A stretch of 64,000 bases of DNA, taken from assembly GCF_001540865.1 (NCBI RefSeq), contig NC_033638.1:8785133-8849132 (forward strand). The letters run 5' to 3'. The notes beneath the pieces are model-generated. The model saw only the letters and a program-made list of their open reading frames with translations. It had not been told where the DNA came from and did no database searches. Positions 10,471 through 22,144 of this stretch are shown here, piece after piece; within the stretch, counting starts at the first letter, position 1, and every line of letters begins with the position of its first letter. The position numbers and the translations under genes are program-made. The DNA comes from Ananas comosus (taxonomy: Eukaryota > Streptophyta > Magnoliopsida > Poales > Bromeliaceae).

Positions 10471-12203
10471 AAATATATTATTGTGTAATATTTTATATAT
10501 ACATTATTTATAAACTAGTGTAGTGACCCCGCGCGATGCGGCGGGCAAATATTATTATAGTAAAAAAAAAATTTCGTCAAGACTTGAAGACATATAATGA
10601 TTTTAAAAAGATATATAAAGAAGGCCTCATAAGTTTGCGAAAAAAAGGTCACACATTCTAGCAGTGTACAAATCCCTAAATAGAGAGGGCTTAAAGCAAT
10701 TTAATCAGCTTACATACAATAGGCAAAAGAAGGAAGAAGCACTTGAAGTTAAAATTAGACAAAAGCTATTGTAATTCAGCAGCTTTAAACAACAACAANC
10801 AGGAAGAAAACATGATTATTTCCAAGCACAAATGATTCAGAACCTTGATTAAAAAATCAGGAAACAGTTTTAATAATGAAAAAGCAAGGCATGAGATCAT
10901 GATTAGATATATAAGAGAATGATCTGAGAAAAGAGAGAAGAAGAGCATATTAAAAAAACAAAACAAAACAAAACAAAACGTAACCTTTTTAGAGGAAATC
11001 GAAGCCCGCGGAGGTGAAATCGAAAGCCGCGGAGGTGAAATCGAAGGCCGCGGAGGGCTCGCTACCAAATCAGAGATGGAAAAAATCAGAAAGAGAGAAA
11101 TAGGGTTTTTTTGTTTGCAAATAAAATTTTTACAGAGGCATATTATATAGGCAGTAAGAAAAGACCACGGAGGATGAATCCGAGCCATTTTCGTGGCCGG
11201 AGGGAATGAATAAGCCGAAACGAAGCGCCGCCAACAAGAACGGCGCGACCAGAAGAAGGGACGACCATGAACTCGGCCCAACATTCCATCCAGAGAGGGA
11301 ATAGGAGTCGGAGCGGCATCTAGGAGGCGAACGAAATGAAGCGTCGGCAAAGAGAACGGGCGCGACGGCAAGAAGTCCGGCCATGAACTCGGCCCAACAG
11401 TCCGTCCAGAGAGGGAATAGGAGTTGGAGCGGCACCTAGAGAAGCGAGCGAAGGAGCCGTAGATAGAAGACGAAATTAATTAGAAACAGAGAAGAATAAA
11501 TGAAAAAATTTAGTTGGGTGGGCCCCATCCACTAATTAAATAACAGAACGCCTTAAGATGACAGGTAGGGCCTACACAAGATTAGATGAAGCTAATGTTG
11601 CCACGTGGACCAAAGGAAACGGGGATTCATAAGAGTTTATAGATACTAATAATTTATTTTATAGTATTAAATATATATACTATTATATATTATATTCCAT
11701 TATTAATTAATGTATAATATATTTTAGATTTTTTTTTATAAATATAAATTATAATACTAATATATGTAATATGATAATTATTATACATCAATAATTCTTA
11801 TATATAGATAATATAATAATATATACAATAAAAAATATATATATATATAATAATTTTTTATTTATATTTTTTTTTCTTTCAACCAAACAACAGTAAAGAA
11901 AAGCTAATTTTATATTTTTATTTATAAAAATTATATATTTTTATATAATATTATATGCAGATTATTACATATATTAGTATTATAATTTATAAATCTATCA
12001 TATATTTAATTCATAAANATACATAATAAAAAATAATTTATATATTTTCCTTTCGACCATTTAACCAAACAACTGTAACTGTAAACTATTTTTTTTTTTC
12101 TTACAAACCAAACACTAAAAATGGTAAAATAAATTTTTCACGAAAAACTTTTTTCTACGGAAATTTTTTTTTTTTCCAATTTTACGTGGAACCAAACACA
12201 CCC
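10163..12203. mobile_element. Tourist-like element carrying a nested Helitron
   Basis: The left end GGGGTTGTTTGATTCC and right end GGAACCAAACACACCC are inverted repeats flanked by TAA on both sides (10160-10162, 12204-12206). Without the nested Helitron (10515-11643) it is about 910 bp. Subterminal features match other copies: GTAAAAGTGCTCCG, TTTTCGTTTTCCGC, and a GGTCCACGAGG..CCTCGTGGACC hairpin at 10374-10403. No transposase frame is visible. An N at 12018 marks one unresolved base. Confidence 0.75.
10515..11643 (-). mobile_element. non-autonomous Helitron
   Basis: On the - strand it begins TCTATAAACTCTTATG (after an A) and ends with a CCCGC...GCGGG hairpin, 13 bases of spacer including ACTACA, and CTAG followed by T. 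These are the Helitron signatures: 5' TC, 3' hairpin, CTRR, insertion between A and T. The cargo is GC-richer and holds three ~21-bp units with CCGCGGAGG at 11003-11055 and a duplicated ~100-bp block (about 11220-11330 and 11345-11450). Open frames across it (10766-11435) match no protein I recognise. A 293-bp relative lies at 45618-45910. Confidence 0.8.
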
Positions 12204-12365
12204 TAAGCGAAAATGTTGTCTCAGTGTCCTTGTCTTTTGTGGAATAAATTACATTTTCATTGTAGCAAGATATTTTATTTTTAGTATTTGTTTGACCTAC
12301 TAAAGATATACAATTGATATCACATTTTCATTTTTTTTTTTTGTTTTTAAAGTTAAAAAAACTGC

Positions 12366-12830
12366 AATAGGGATGCCCATAAGTCATATTCCGGGCAGGT
12401 TTTCGAAACTTAAACCAAAACTGGAACCTGAAATGATTGAGCTTAGGAAATCTATAATCAAAACCGAACCCAACGAAAATATCAAAACCTAAAACTGAGC
12501 CCAAAATAAAGCATTAATTTTTTTTTTACAAATTTCAAAATATATCATACTGAAATTAATCTAAAATTTTAAATTACAAATTTAAATTTGCATATATTAT
12601 ATAAAATAAAACTAGTTTAGGTATGGGTTCGGTTTTAGGTTTGGATTTGAGTTGAGCATAAATAAAAACTATATGTCATATAATTATCGCTCTTTATGCT
12701 TATAATCAAGATCATATTCGTTTAGTGCTGCATAAATTCGTTAGATTTGAGTTTAGATTCAGATAAAACCTCGGATATCCATATCCACTGATATTCCAAC
12801 CCACAAGCGTTCCCATCCCAAAACTCATCC
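12366..12830. repeat. AT-rich dispersed repeat with ATAGGGATGCCCAT / GTTCCCATCCC edges
   Basis: The edges form a weak inverted pair (GGGATGCCCAT ... GTTCCCATCCC) around sequence rich in AAACC and GGTTCGG, as in degenerate MITE-like repeats. No coding frame. The flanking 12210-12365 and 12830-14100 hold no gene I can see. Confidence 0.3.
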
Positions 12831-14448
12831 CTTTTTAAAGCCAGTGTTATTTAAAATAAAGACTAAAGCTAGTCGGTCCTTGTTAAGACTAATCATATGC
12901 AATTCTTACATGATACGACACACTTTATATATAAATGCATGCGAATAGAAATGTTAAAACTAAACTTGCACTTCTCCTACTGAATCAATTATTTGTATAA
13001 CTATTTCTTCCAAATATATTTTATTGATTTAACAAGAGTCAGTACAAACGGTGAGAATGGTATTAATTTCTTATGACGAATTATGTTAAATTGTAGGAAA
13101 TTATGAGAGCAATACAAAAAGGCGATTAAAAGGTATGTTCATGCATGGGGGTGATGTTAGCAAATTTGTTGAATTATGGGCTTTCGTTTGGCCCAAATTT
13201 CCCTTTATCTAACTTTTAACTTCAGGTTGGGCTTTTTCTTGGGCTTAGTATTCTCCACAACCTCGGCCCAATTAAGACCATTTGTCCGACGATAAGGGTC
13301 TATTAGCCGTATCTACTAAAGTCTAAAGCCCGTTGAGAGGAAAAATTAAAAATAAAAATACAAAGTTTCAAACTGGAAATAAACTTAAACAACTAATTTA
13401 CATTTGTTTTGTAATATGTTAATTAAATTTTGGCTAAATAGTTAAAAGTTTTTCAACTCTTAGATGATTGATATTTTTTTCATCGCCAGAACCGTTATTA
13501 CCACCGGAAGGGATATTTACTAGACGATAGAGTGGAATTGTAACAAATAACCAAGTTTAACTAGTCAACTTGTATGTTGAGGAGAATAAATTTTGCAAAT
13601 TTTCAGTATTTCAGGGGAAAATGTGTGATAAGCAAAACCTTTGAGGAACTAATCCATAATCTTGCTATTTTTGCGGAGATATATATACAATTTTTCCCTT
13701 GGTGAGTGGAACAGAGGACGATACGATTCACGGGAGTTCAATTTTGGGGACACTGATCTTTTTTAGTCTTGTATTAGCCCAAATTCGTGCCCATTTAATC
13801 TGATGAAGACTACTTTCACTGTTGATATAACCAAGCTCATTTCAATATCCCTACACTTTTGTATACACTAGCATTTTCCAAAGTTTGTGCCGGTTTGAAT
13901 CTACACGCTGCTAATTGTTTGAAGTTTGAAGTTCTGGGGTGCTACGGAAAGAAATTCTCAATCAGTTTGACAAATGACATTCTGAACCTTTCTCACTTCT
14001 CTGCAACATTCGACCACTAGTTGAACCATTACTTGAATCAGTGAACCTAAAGCCAGTAACTTTTTCGGTTCATTGTTATTGCTTGATTTTTTTTTTTTCT
14101 TAATACTAATTGCTTTTGTGCTTTGAACAACCAGCGTTCATTCACAAGCTCAAACTTTCTAAAAAAATATATCTCTATTAGTTCTCACGAAATATTTCAG
14201 CTAGAAAGCCGATTACAACGATCACTTAGATTTTACAGAGAAGTAAACGGAACGAGAGTCATTCATCGGCGGGTGACCGGCATTGTGCTCACCTCAGCCC
14301 TCTCTCCTCGCAAATCGCAAAGAAAAAAAGAAAAAGAAAAAAGAAACTACCATCATCCAGGGCTAATTCGAAAAGAGAAGCCCCAAATTCGCGACAACGC
14401 AGTATACTTTTGCGCATCCGTCAGACTAGCACTCCGAGTCACTGACAC

Positions 14449-15277
14449 TCAGAATTGCCCTCCGGAGAAGGTCTGCCCGAAGCTCCAGCCTGCGGGGGCG
14501 GCGTCCATTGACGTGACGGTCCGGCCGTCGCTGGTGGTCACCATGAAGGAGAGGGCTTGTCCAGTCAGGTAGCTGTTGCTCTGCCAGTTCGCGCCCCAGT
14601 TCCGGCTCATCGCCTGCCAGCCGGTGCTCGACCCCTTGATCGACACCGACGCCACGTCCCCCGCCCCCCCTACGTTCGTGATCAGCACCAGATTGAAGTA
14701 GTCGTGCCCGTTGATCGTGAACCGGATCCCTCCGGGCTTTACGCATGACACCCTGCATTCGACAACATGCTATTGTTCATATCAAATTATACGAAACATC
14801 CGTCATTCTCTAAAAATTTAAGCCAGTAGAGAACGGTGTTTAAATATTTTCATATTCAACGGATAGCTAGCGTAGTTTTGTTTTTGTATTTTTACCTTCT
14901 GTATTGGACGGGGACGATGCCGGCGCGATACTGCGCGATCTGCTGGAAGACGGGCTGTGAGAGATCGAAGTGCTGCAGGGGGGGGTTGCACCACCCGCCG
15001 TCGTCGTTCGCGAGGGCGTAGTTGGGGGGGCAGAAGTTGGTGGCGGTGACGATGATCGACCCCGACAGACACCAGCTGCTGCCGCCGGCGCACGTTATCT
15101 CGAAGCACGCCCCGCAGCTCTGCCCGCTGTTGAATAGAGCAGTGCTCAGCGCCGCCGTGTTCGTCCCGTACCCTTGGCTGTATAGATTTCCGTAGCCACA
15201 AGCACCTCCTGCAAAAAATATATATATAGGAAACGACTCAGAAATATATTTAGCAGAATTTTTATTTTCTTTCTATA

Positions 15278-15313
<36 letters not shown>

Positions 15314-15468
15314 TTGTGCTTTAATTAATTACCCATTGTTCCAGAAGCATCACTACCACCATAGAAGGTTGCATGAGCATTTGTCCAGCCACTGCTGTAG
15401 CTAGCGTCTGCATTGGCTGCTTTAAAAGTGGTGAGAAGCGCAAACATGAAGAGCCCAAAAAACTCCAT
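14449..15468 (-). CDS. EXPA: alpha-expansin
   Basis: Exons 15468-15333, 15208-14896 and 14752-14449 join to a 250-residue protein, the usual alpha-expansin length. Junctions are ATGG|GTAATT ... GCAG|GAGGTG and AGAAG|GTAAAA ... GCAG|GGTGTC. Residues 1-20 form a signal peptide ending ANA before DASYSSGW. The GH45-like double-psi barrel has [20 protein letters not shown] and the HFD signature (QHFDLS). The C-terminal CBM63-type domain (from about 150) has the Trp residues WGANW and ends [15 protein letters not shown]. Expansins loosen walls non-enzymatically by disrupting cellulose-xyloglucan contacts in the apoplast during growth. All conserved Cys and the HFD are present, so the gene looks intact. 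A TATA box sits 81 bases upstream of the ATG. Intron 1 has an (ATT)n microsatellite. Confidence 0.95.
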
Positions 15469-15548
15469 GGGAAGAGTTTTGATAGGCCGCAGAGGAGGAG
15501 AATGTGATAGGGGGGAGGTGGTGAGGAAGGTGCAGGAAAGGAGAGGTG

Positions 15549-15556
15549 TATTTATA
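15549..15556 (-). promoter_or_regulatory. TATA box of the alpha-expansin gene
   Basis: TATAAATA on the - strand, 81 bases before the start codon at 15468. Confidence 0.7.
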
Positions 15557-15649
15557 GATGTGGAGTGAAGGGGTTTTGGGGAATTGTAAAGGGTAAAAAA
15601 TTAACTAGGAAAATGGGCAAGTGGACCAGTGGTGGAGAGAAGTATATAA

Positions 15650-15886
15650 ATATATAGAGTTTTGTCTTTTTTTATTATAAAGTTTTATCTTTCGAATAAG
15701 TTTCTTTGATCATTTTTTATTAGATTAAATATTATAATTCAGTAGAGACCACTCAATCTTAGAAGGATCACTTAATTTTAAAGGACTAATATCATTCTAA
15801 TTTTATAATTTTTTTGTTCAAAAGTTAAAAATTTGGTAGCAAAAAAAGTTAAATTCTATTAATAATATTCCAACCTAACTAAATAT

Positions 15887-15917
<31 letters not shown>

Positions 15918-16090
15918 ATGATGTTGCTATCTTATGATAGTACCAAGTGTTTAGTAGTATCGAGTTTTTGACCGTTGAATGAAAAGATGTACGATTAGAA
16001 TAATAGTGGTTTTCTAGAGTTGAATGGATGATTGATTGAATAGTATAATTTAACGGATAGAAATGATTAAAGACTATATAACTAACTAAA
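15650..16090. repeat. MITE-like repeats upstream of the expansin gene
   Basis: 15700-15880 is a reversed copy of the dispersed repeat at 2976-3130 (shared AAATATTATAA, CCACTCAA and TAGCAAAAA blocks). 15922-16085 is related to the MITE at 41931-42138 (shared TAGAATAATAGTG and ATGATTGATTGAATA-like blocks). A (GA)n run separates them. Neither has a coding frame. Confidence 0.55.
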
Positions 16091-16697
16091 ACTAAAATGT
16101 ACGATTACCAATAACTAAAAACACAACTTTTTTTCTTTTCTTTTTCATTCATGTTTTAAATTTTGGTTTTTTTAATGTGGATTAAGTTGATACTTATAAG
16201 TAAAATAAGGAGATTTTTTTTTTATTATGGTTCTTAAATTAAATTCAATGAATCTTATCTATTCACAGCAAAAGGTAGGGCGCATCTTAGCAACTTCCCT
16301 TTTTGGTCGGCTACATAATTTACACCACCCCTTTTTAATTACTTAAAATCCATTAGCGACAGTTAAATTAGTTGGCTTTTCGCCTTGTTCTATATTAACT
16401 GTTACAGGTATAAATAAATATTATAGCATAATCTTAGTTCAATAGAACTTTATTTTACTGTATTATTTAATAATGGGGTCTTGTCGTTTTGCAACTACTT
16501 CATGTTTCCATGCACATGGGGTTATAATTAGGCTCTTTATTTGACTTTAGCAAATTTAATTATTCTTCTTAAACTTTTCTCTCTTGGGAATCGATTCGTG
16601 ACCTTTAGGATCACCCTTGATATTAGGGTTCGTGTTTAAAGATTAATATATTAAGTTTCGTTCCTGACCTCAAATTCTGGATCTAACTGGTTCAGTT

Positions 16698-16776
16698 TAT
16701 TGTAGCATGTGATGTATCAAATATATTGCTTAATATAAGAAGATATAATCTTGTTGTTTATGACAATTAATTATTT
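16698..16776. repeat. 79-bp segment repeated at 18349, bounded by Ns
   Basis: The block from TATTGTAGCATGTGATG to GACAATTAATTATTT, ending at the N at 16777, is almost identical to 18349-18430, which begins right after the N at 18348. The only clear difference is a TAAGAAG/TATATATGAAG variation. It looks like one overlap between contig ends that was not collapsed. Confidence 0.8.
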
Positions 16777-16777
16777 N

Positions 16778-17035
16778 CTCTCTCTCTCGCGGTCCACGAG
16801 GTGGGATGCTCCTCATGGACCGCGCAATTGCTGCACCCCGCCCCCGGCATCCCAACGCCGTGATTTTCGTTTTCCGCTCATTTTGAGCGGAAAACGAAAA
16901 TGCCCAGTTTTCGTATGATTTGTAAAAGTTGTTTTCCGAAAAAAAAAAATTTTTACGATCAAACAAACATTGGAAATTTACTTTTCCTCGGAAAATTTTT
17001 TTTCGGAGTGCTTTTACAGCAAAACAAAAGCCCCC
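16778..17035. mobile_element. Tourist-like element, right part only, next to an assembly N
   Basis: The right end GCAAAACAAAAGCCCCC followed by TAA matches the Tourist-like elements at 7205 and 10163. The interior shares the GGTCCACGAGG hairpin and a GAGCGGAAAACGAAAA inverted pair. The left end is missing because the sequence abuts the N at 16777. Confidence 0.6.
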
Positions 17036-17677
17036 TAAGGTTCAGGGTTTGCACTCATGTTCCAATGTTCTGCAATCTGAAGAGAGAGGAATGAGTTACG
17101 AATCTAGTAATGGATCGACATCTCGAAGGGCACCGAGGAGTCTTACATGACTTTGGTATAGCAATTAGCAATAGTTACTTCTCTGAGTTCTAATTCAGTT
17201 CTCAATGTAGAAATTAATCAATCAAAATAGTAATTACTCTCTTTGCATATGCTTGTTCAGGGTAAGTGCTTCCTACAGTGAGAGGCGGGACACCAATATG
17301 ATCCTTAAATGTCTGCTAATTATCACACTAAACACGAAGAAAAACTCTGGCAACATACCTTTTTGTCCTTCTAGCAAAAACAATTATGAAGAATTGAAGA
17401 GTTAATCTCCATTAATATTGAAGAATCGTAAAGCATGACTAAACGGATAGAGAGTAGAAAAAGGACTAAAACTAAAGATTTTATCCAAATATTAACCCTT
17501 CCTCTTATAAATCCCATTTTTCAATAGTGCTCTCTCTTTAAAAAACATATCTTTCATAATTGAGCCAAAAACATTGCTTAAAACTGATATAAAAAAAAAA
17601 CTACCAAATCCTTTTTTATTGAAATTAAGAATTTCACAAAAAAGTGCATTGAGATCAAAACCGATCTACATCACCAG

Positions 17678-18256
17678 AATTAGCAAAGGAAGGTTTTAGC
17701 TTCGATCTATAGATTGCTTGGTTGAAAATTTGTTTGAACTAAAGTAATGATAGACTAATACGAAAATTTGGTCTTAATTGAATGTATAATCAGCTTAAAA
17801 AGTCAGATTACTATGACAACTTGAACACAATTCAACTTTGACATCATCACATTGGCACCAACCAATAAAATTGCATTGATACATAGATAAATCAAAAAAC
17901 TCCTACTATATATATATAGCATGTGGTCTAGGGCCAATGATAAATCAAAAAATTACCACTTCACAGCATAAAAAGTTTAGCTTTAGCAAACTGTGGATGA
18001 ACAGGAATAACAGAAATATAGCCGAATTAGCAAAGGAAGGTTTTAGCTTCGACCGATAGATTGATTGGTTGCAAATTTGTTTGAACTTAAGTAACGATAG
18101 ACTAATACGATAATTTGGTCTGAATTGAATGTATAATCAGCTTTAAAAGTCAGATTCTATGACAACTTGAACAGAATCCAACTTTGACATCATCAGATTG
18201 GCACCAACCAATAAAATTGCATTGATACATAGATAAATCAAAAAGTTCCTACTAAA
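17678..18256. repeat. direct duplication of ~235 bp
   Basis: 17678-17912 (AATTAGCAAAGGAAGG to the CTCCTACT region) repeats at 18024-18256 with scattered substitutions and small indels, separated by ~110 bp. Both copies hold GCACCAACCAATAAAATTGC. Non-coding. The whole lies between the Ns at 16777 and 18348. Confidence 0.7.
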
Positions 18257-18430
18257 AAAACCAACAAATCTACGCAAGTATCAAACTTTGATATTCTAAA
18301 AGAGACTAATACATATATACAATCTATTTTGCAAACAAATCATATATNTATTGTAGCATGTGATGTATCAAATATATTGCTTAATATATATGAAGATATA
18401 ATCTTGTTGTTTATGACAATTAATTATTTT

Positions 18431-19608
18431 GATATTGTTCTTCTCTTGGCAATTAATTTTTATGTTGCAGAAACATTATAATATAGGAATTGTTTTGTCT
18501 TTACAACTAAAACATAATTACGTACACAAATTCAGAGAGATTTTTTTTGTAGCCTTCTTAAACTACTGGTGTTACAAATTTTCATCGGTTCTCTTTGATT
18601 ATCATAAATTATCATTTTATTTGTAAATTATATTGAATTGAAATTAAACTAATCAACAACATAGCTCTAAAATAAGACTATCAAATTTACCGTCCACTAA
18701 ATAAAATACACGGATTTGAAGGCAATATGAATGGTAAACCTAATAGTTTCACACAAATTAAAGGACTATTCCAGTAAATTATCATATCAATTAATAAAGG
18801 TTTCTAATGTATTATGTTAATAAACCATGCCAGAATTTATAAGTAATGATAGTACATTAGTACTACTAAATCAAAATACTTAGTTTGCTTTTATTTCATA
18901 ACCTTTTTTAATGTACAAAAACAAACATTTCTATATTCCTTGAAGTTCGAACTCTGCAACAGTTAATGGCCTAAATTTCGTTCTCTTTTATTTTTGGTTT
19001 TTTTAATCTGTTACATGTTTTCAGTGACCTCTTCACTTTAACTATTTACGAGGTGCAATAAATAGTCACTTAATTAACACCCTTTTTTTTTTCTTTTTTC
19101 TTTTTTTTTCGTTTAATTAACTCTCAAACTCCCTTAATTTGGTCAAAAAGGAATGGTCAAATAGAAATGGTGGCTAAGTCCATCATTTAATTTAGTCATT
19201 CCCATCTTAATTACCACAAGTACAAGTACCCATTAATGTTATGGTCAAAGATCTCCACCAATTAATTAGCCACTAGTTATCTTTTAGATTTTCACGGCTG
19301 TACAAAGAAAAAGTAATAATAATTAATTAATGGAAAATAATTTTTTATTTTTATATTAATTTCTTCAACTTTCTTTTTCTAAGAGTTGCAAAGGCGCCAT
19401 TTAATTCTTGATTTTGTGAAATAAACCAAAAAGGTTAGGGAGTACCAAAAATCAAATTCCTCTATCTTGTTCAATTAAAGCGGGTAAATTACATTAGCAA
19501 AAGCAAACAAAAAACTTGACCCGGCCGGCTTAAAACATAACTTAATTTCTCAGACTAATCTGTCACCCAAAAAATTGACTTAGTAAAAAAAAAAAACAAC
19601 GCAGAATT
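18431..19608. other. AT-rich intergenic DNA, nothing recognised
   Basis: No coding frame with family similarity, RNA gene or terminal-repeat element was recognised. Poly-T and poly-A tracts are frequent (for example 19083-19110). Confidence 0.5.
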
Positions 19609-20001
19609 CACCACAAGAAAATTAATATTTTTAAAAAAATTTATATTTAACGATGCTTAAAAGCGTTCTAATATAATATAGCGTCATATTTAAAAGAATT
19701 TGTTAAAACGCTGACAGATGAAGAGTCGTAATGTATATTTCAAGTACCACTAAAATATATTATGATACCTTAAAGCGTCAGAATTTTTCATAATTTTTTA
19801 AAATCCTCATGCTTTGAAGTATCAAAAAAATTAAAAATAATAGTAAAATTTATTATTTCATAAATTAGTTTGGTACAATAGATGATTCATATAATATTAT
19901 TTTTTGAAACGTTTGTATTTGCTGTATTGTAGAGACTCTTGGGAACGCCTTTTCTAAGCTTCGCCTAAAAAGCGTCATTACATTGAGATTTTCTTATAGT
20001 G
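19609..20001. mobile_element. CACTA-type MITE with 3-bp target duplication
   Basis: The left end CACCACAAGAAAAT and right end ATTTTCTTATAGTG are inverted repeats of the CACTACAAGAAAAT type found in En/Spm (CACTA) elements. ATT flanks both sides (19606-19608, 20002-20004), fitting the 3-bp CACTA duplication. The 393-bp interior has degenerate GCGTC / GACGC subterminal motifs and no ORF. Confidence 0.8.
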
Positions 20002-20784
20002 ATTTGTTCCGACACCATTTTCTATAGTTTTATACTATTAATACTACTATTGGAACAGATTCTGTGAAGGAGAATTAATGGTGGAAGCATCAAACTCTTA
20101 AAACTCCTCTTTTGTTTCAGAAAACTATAGTCGGTGCATTAATTTGTAATCTAGCAAAAGTCTCTAGATTCCTCTTCTCTTCTCTTCTCTTCATGAATTT
20201 TTAAACTCAGTCTTTTTTAATATCCCATGTGTCCCTACATCTATACCTAACAGTAACTTAAAAATAAATATACAACTAGTTGTGTTGAGAGGCTCAAAAT
20301 TTTGAGATTTTTATTCACATTATAGTAAGTTCAGAGACTCAGAGGAAGATCACATGGCCTCACATGGGCAAGTTGGGTAAAAGATAACAGAAGAGCTCTA
20401 AAAAGGACAACCTATATACATATCATCCAACCCTACAATTACAATTATGGTCCAACCAATGGGCGCTCGATTTGGTTCTATTTGTACTTCTACTTTCAAG
20501 GACTATAATTTTTAATAAAATAATTTTAAAAAATTTAAATTTTCCACCGAATGTATATCATTTAATCTTCAACGAAAACTTGATAGCGATGTTTTTAGTA
20601 TAAAATGTTTATCAGAGCACTATTTAAACAGTACTTTATCGATCAAAAAAGCGAAGAGAAAACACTCTATAGTTCTTAGACTGCCAAATATAACCTAAAT
20701 ATTTCATCTCATGGTCGGCAAGGGTGGCAAATCTGAAAGCGACTCTGATAACATGAAAGCATAAGTGAAAAATGATATATGGTA

Positions 20785-20940
20785 ACCGACTGTTCCTAGA
20801 ACAAGTGGTAAAGGGCTTGGTGGTTGGTATCCGAGATCCAAATTCGAATCTTAGTTGATTCACATTTCTAGCTTAATTTATTTCTAAATGAAATAAACGA
20901 AGCGGGTAGCGTGCTACCTATCTTTCTCAAAAAAAAAAAA
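20785..20940 (+). mobile_element. tRNA-derived SINE, copy B
   Basis: Full-length copy: AGAACAAGTGGTAAAGGG in the A-box region, AATTCGAATCTTAG at the B box, then GAAATAAACGAAGCGGGTAG and a CTTTCTC-A tail. Flanks GAAAAATGATATATGGTA (20767-20784) and the same with one change (20941-20958) are the target duplication. Confidence 0.85.
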
Positions 20941-21087
20941 GAAAAATAATATATGGTAAAAGAAAAGGTAAAAATAAATTATATTTTCTATAGATATTTA
21001 ATAAAATTACTAATATAATTATCAAACAGTGTAAAATATTAATTATCTTAAGAACCTAAGTTGTAAACTGCCACACAAAAATACTTT

Positions 21088-21252
21088 TTTTTTTTTGAGA
21101 GAGATAGAGAATGGTAAGATGCTACTCGTTTTATTTATTATTTTTTTAGATATAAACTTATGCAGAAGTATAAAGCAATTCGATTTCGAATTTAAGATCT
21201 CAAATACCAACTATAAAATCCTCCGTCACTAGCGTCGGGAATGACCGGTGGT
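21088..21252 (-). mobile_element. diverged SINE copy
   Basis: In reverse orientation: a T-run then GAGAGAGATAGAGAATG, a body with ATAAACTTATG, a degenerate B-box region (GATTTCGAATTTAAGATC) and TACCAACTATAAAATCCTC at the head. Older than copies A-C. Confidence 0.5.
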
Positions 21253-21255
21253 GCT

Positions 21256-21778
21256 TAGAGGTGGCAATCAGGCTCACTGTTCGCGAGTTAGCTTGTATTC
21301 AGTTTGAAATGAGCTCGAGATCAACTCGTTCGTTTAGTAAACGAGTCAAACACGAGTCGAATTTTTTCAGCTTGTTTAATTAAACGAGCCGAACACGAGC
21401 TGAGGTCGGCTCGCTCGTGTTCGGCTCACTAACAGATCGAATATATATATTTTAAATTTATATAATTATTATTTATATAAATAAATAAATAAATTATATA
21501 ATATAAATTTTTATTATTTAATGTTTAGTTCAATTTAATATAAGCCAACTAGATTATAAAATGCCTATTTATATGTAAAATTTTAATCATTGATCAAAGC
21601 TTGAGCGGCAACCTTATAAATTTATTTTCTATATATATTTTTTCTAATTTTTTAATTATGTAGGTTGAGTGCAGTCCAAACAGCTAATTTTTTTTGACGT
21701 CGATACCCCCGGTCGAGCTCGTTTATGAAACGAGCCGACCCAAGTTCGTTCGTATTGGGATTATCCACACTCCTAGAC
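21256..21778. mobile_element. dispersed element with AGAGGTGGCAATC / TATCCACACTCCTAG edges
   Basis: The ends are weakly inverted and the subterminal regions are full of CTCGTT / AACGAG and GAGCTCG / CGAGCTC words around an AT-rich core. This pattern of an abundant plant repeat may be hAT-like. No reading frame. Confidence 0.45.
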
Positions 21779-21784
21779 TCCTAA

Positions 21785-22141
21785 GCCTCCGTTTGGTTGG
21801 GGGTTAAGGGGTGAAATAACCCTTTAACCCCCATTTTATCCCCAAACACTTCTAAAAATGGTGGGGTTAGCTAACCCTAGCTAACCCCACCTCAAATAGG
21901 TTATTCCAGATTAGCTAACCCTACCTAACCTCACTAAATCCCAACCAAACACTATTTTCTATTCATAATAACTCACTATCCTTTTTATCCCATCTACTCC
22001 AACCAAATACTATTTTTCACTATCTTGGCTTAACTCTAACCTCCAACCAAACACAAAAATACTTTAACCCCACCTTAACCCTAAACTTAATCCTATTCCT
22101 GAAATAACTAGTTTTTTCTTAACCCCGAACCAAACGTTTGC
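21785..22141. mobile_element. Tourist-like MITE, 357 bp
   Basis: The left end GCCTCCGTTTGGTTGGGG and right end (complement) GCAAACGTTTGGTTCGGGG are inverted repeats continuing into GTTAAG. TAA flanks both sides (21782-21784, 22142-22144). The interior is a run of CTAACCC / AACCCCA words, not telomeric. Confidence 0.8.
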
Positions 22142-22144
22142 TAA

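Noticed and set aside
10766..11435. Overlapping frames of 201 and 101 codons on the - strand
   Set aside because: They lie across the Helitron cargo, include an N and repeats, and match no family; more likely captured or random sequence than a gene.
14123..14572. 149-codon + strand frame
   Set aside because: Its 3' half is antisense to the expansin last exon and its 5' half is expansin 3' flank.
21785..22141. CTAACCC / AACCCTA words as an interstitial telomere repeat
   Set aside because: The words are irregular and lie between Tourist terminal repeats with a TAA duplication; no regular 7-bp array exists.
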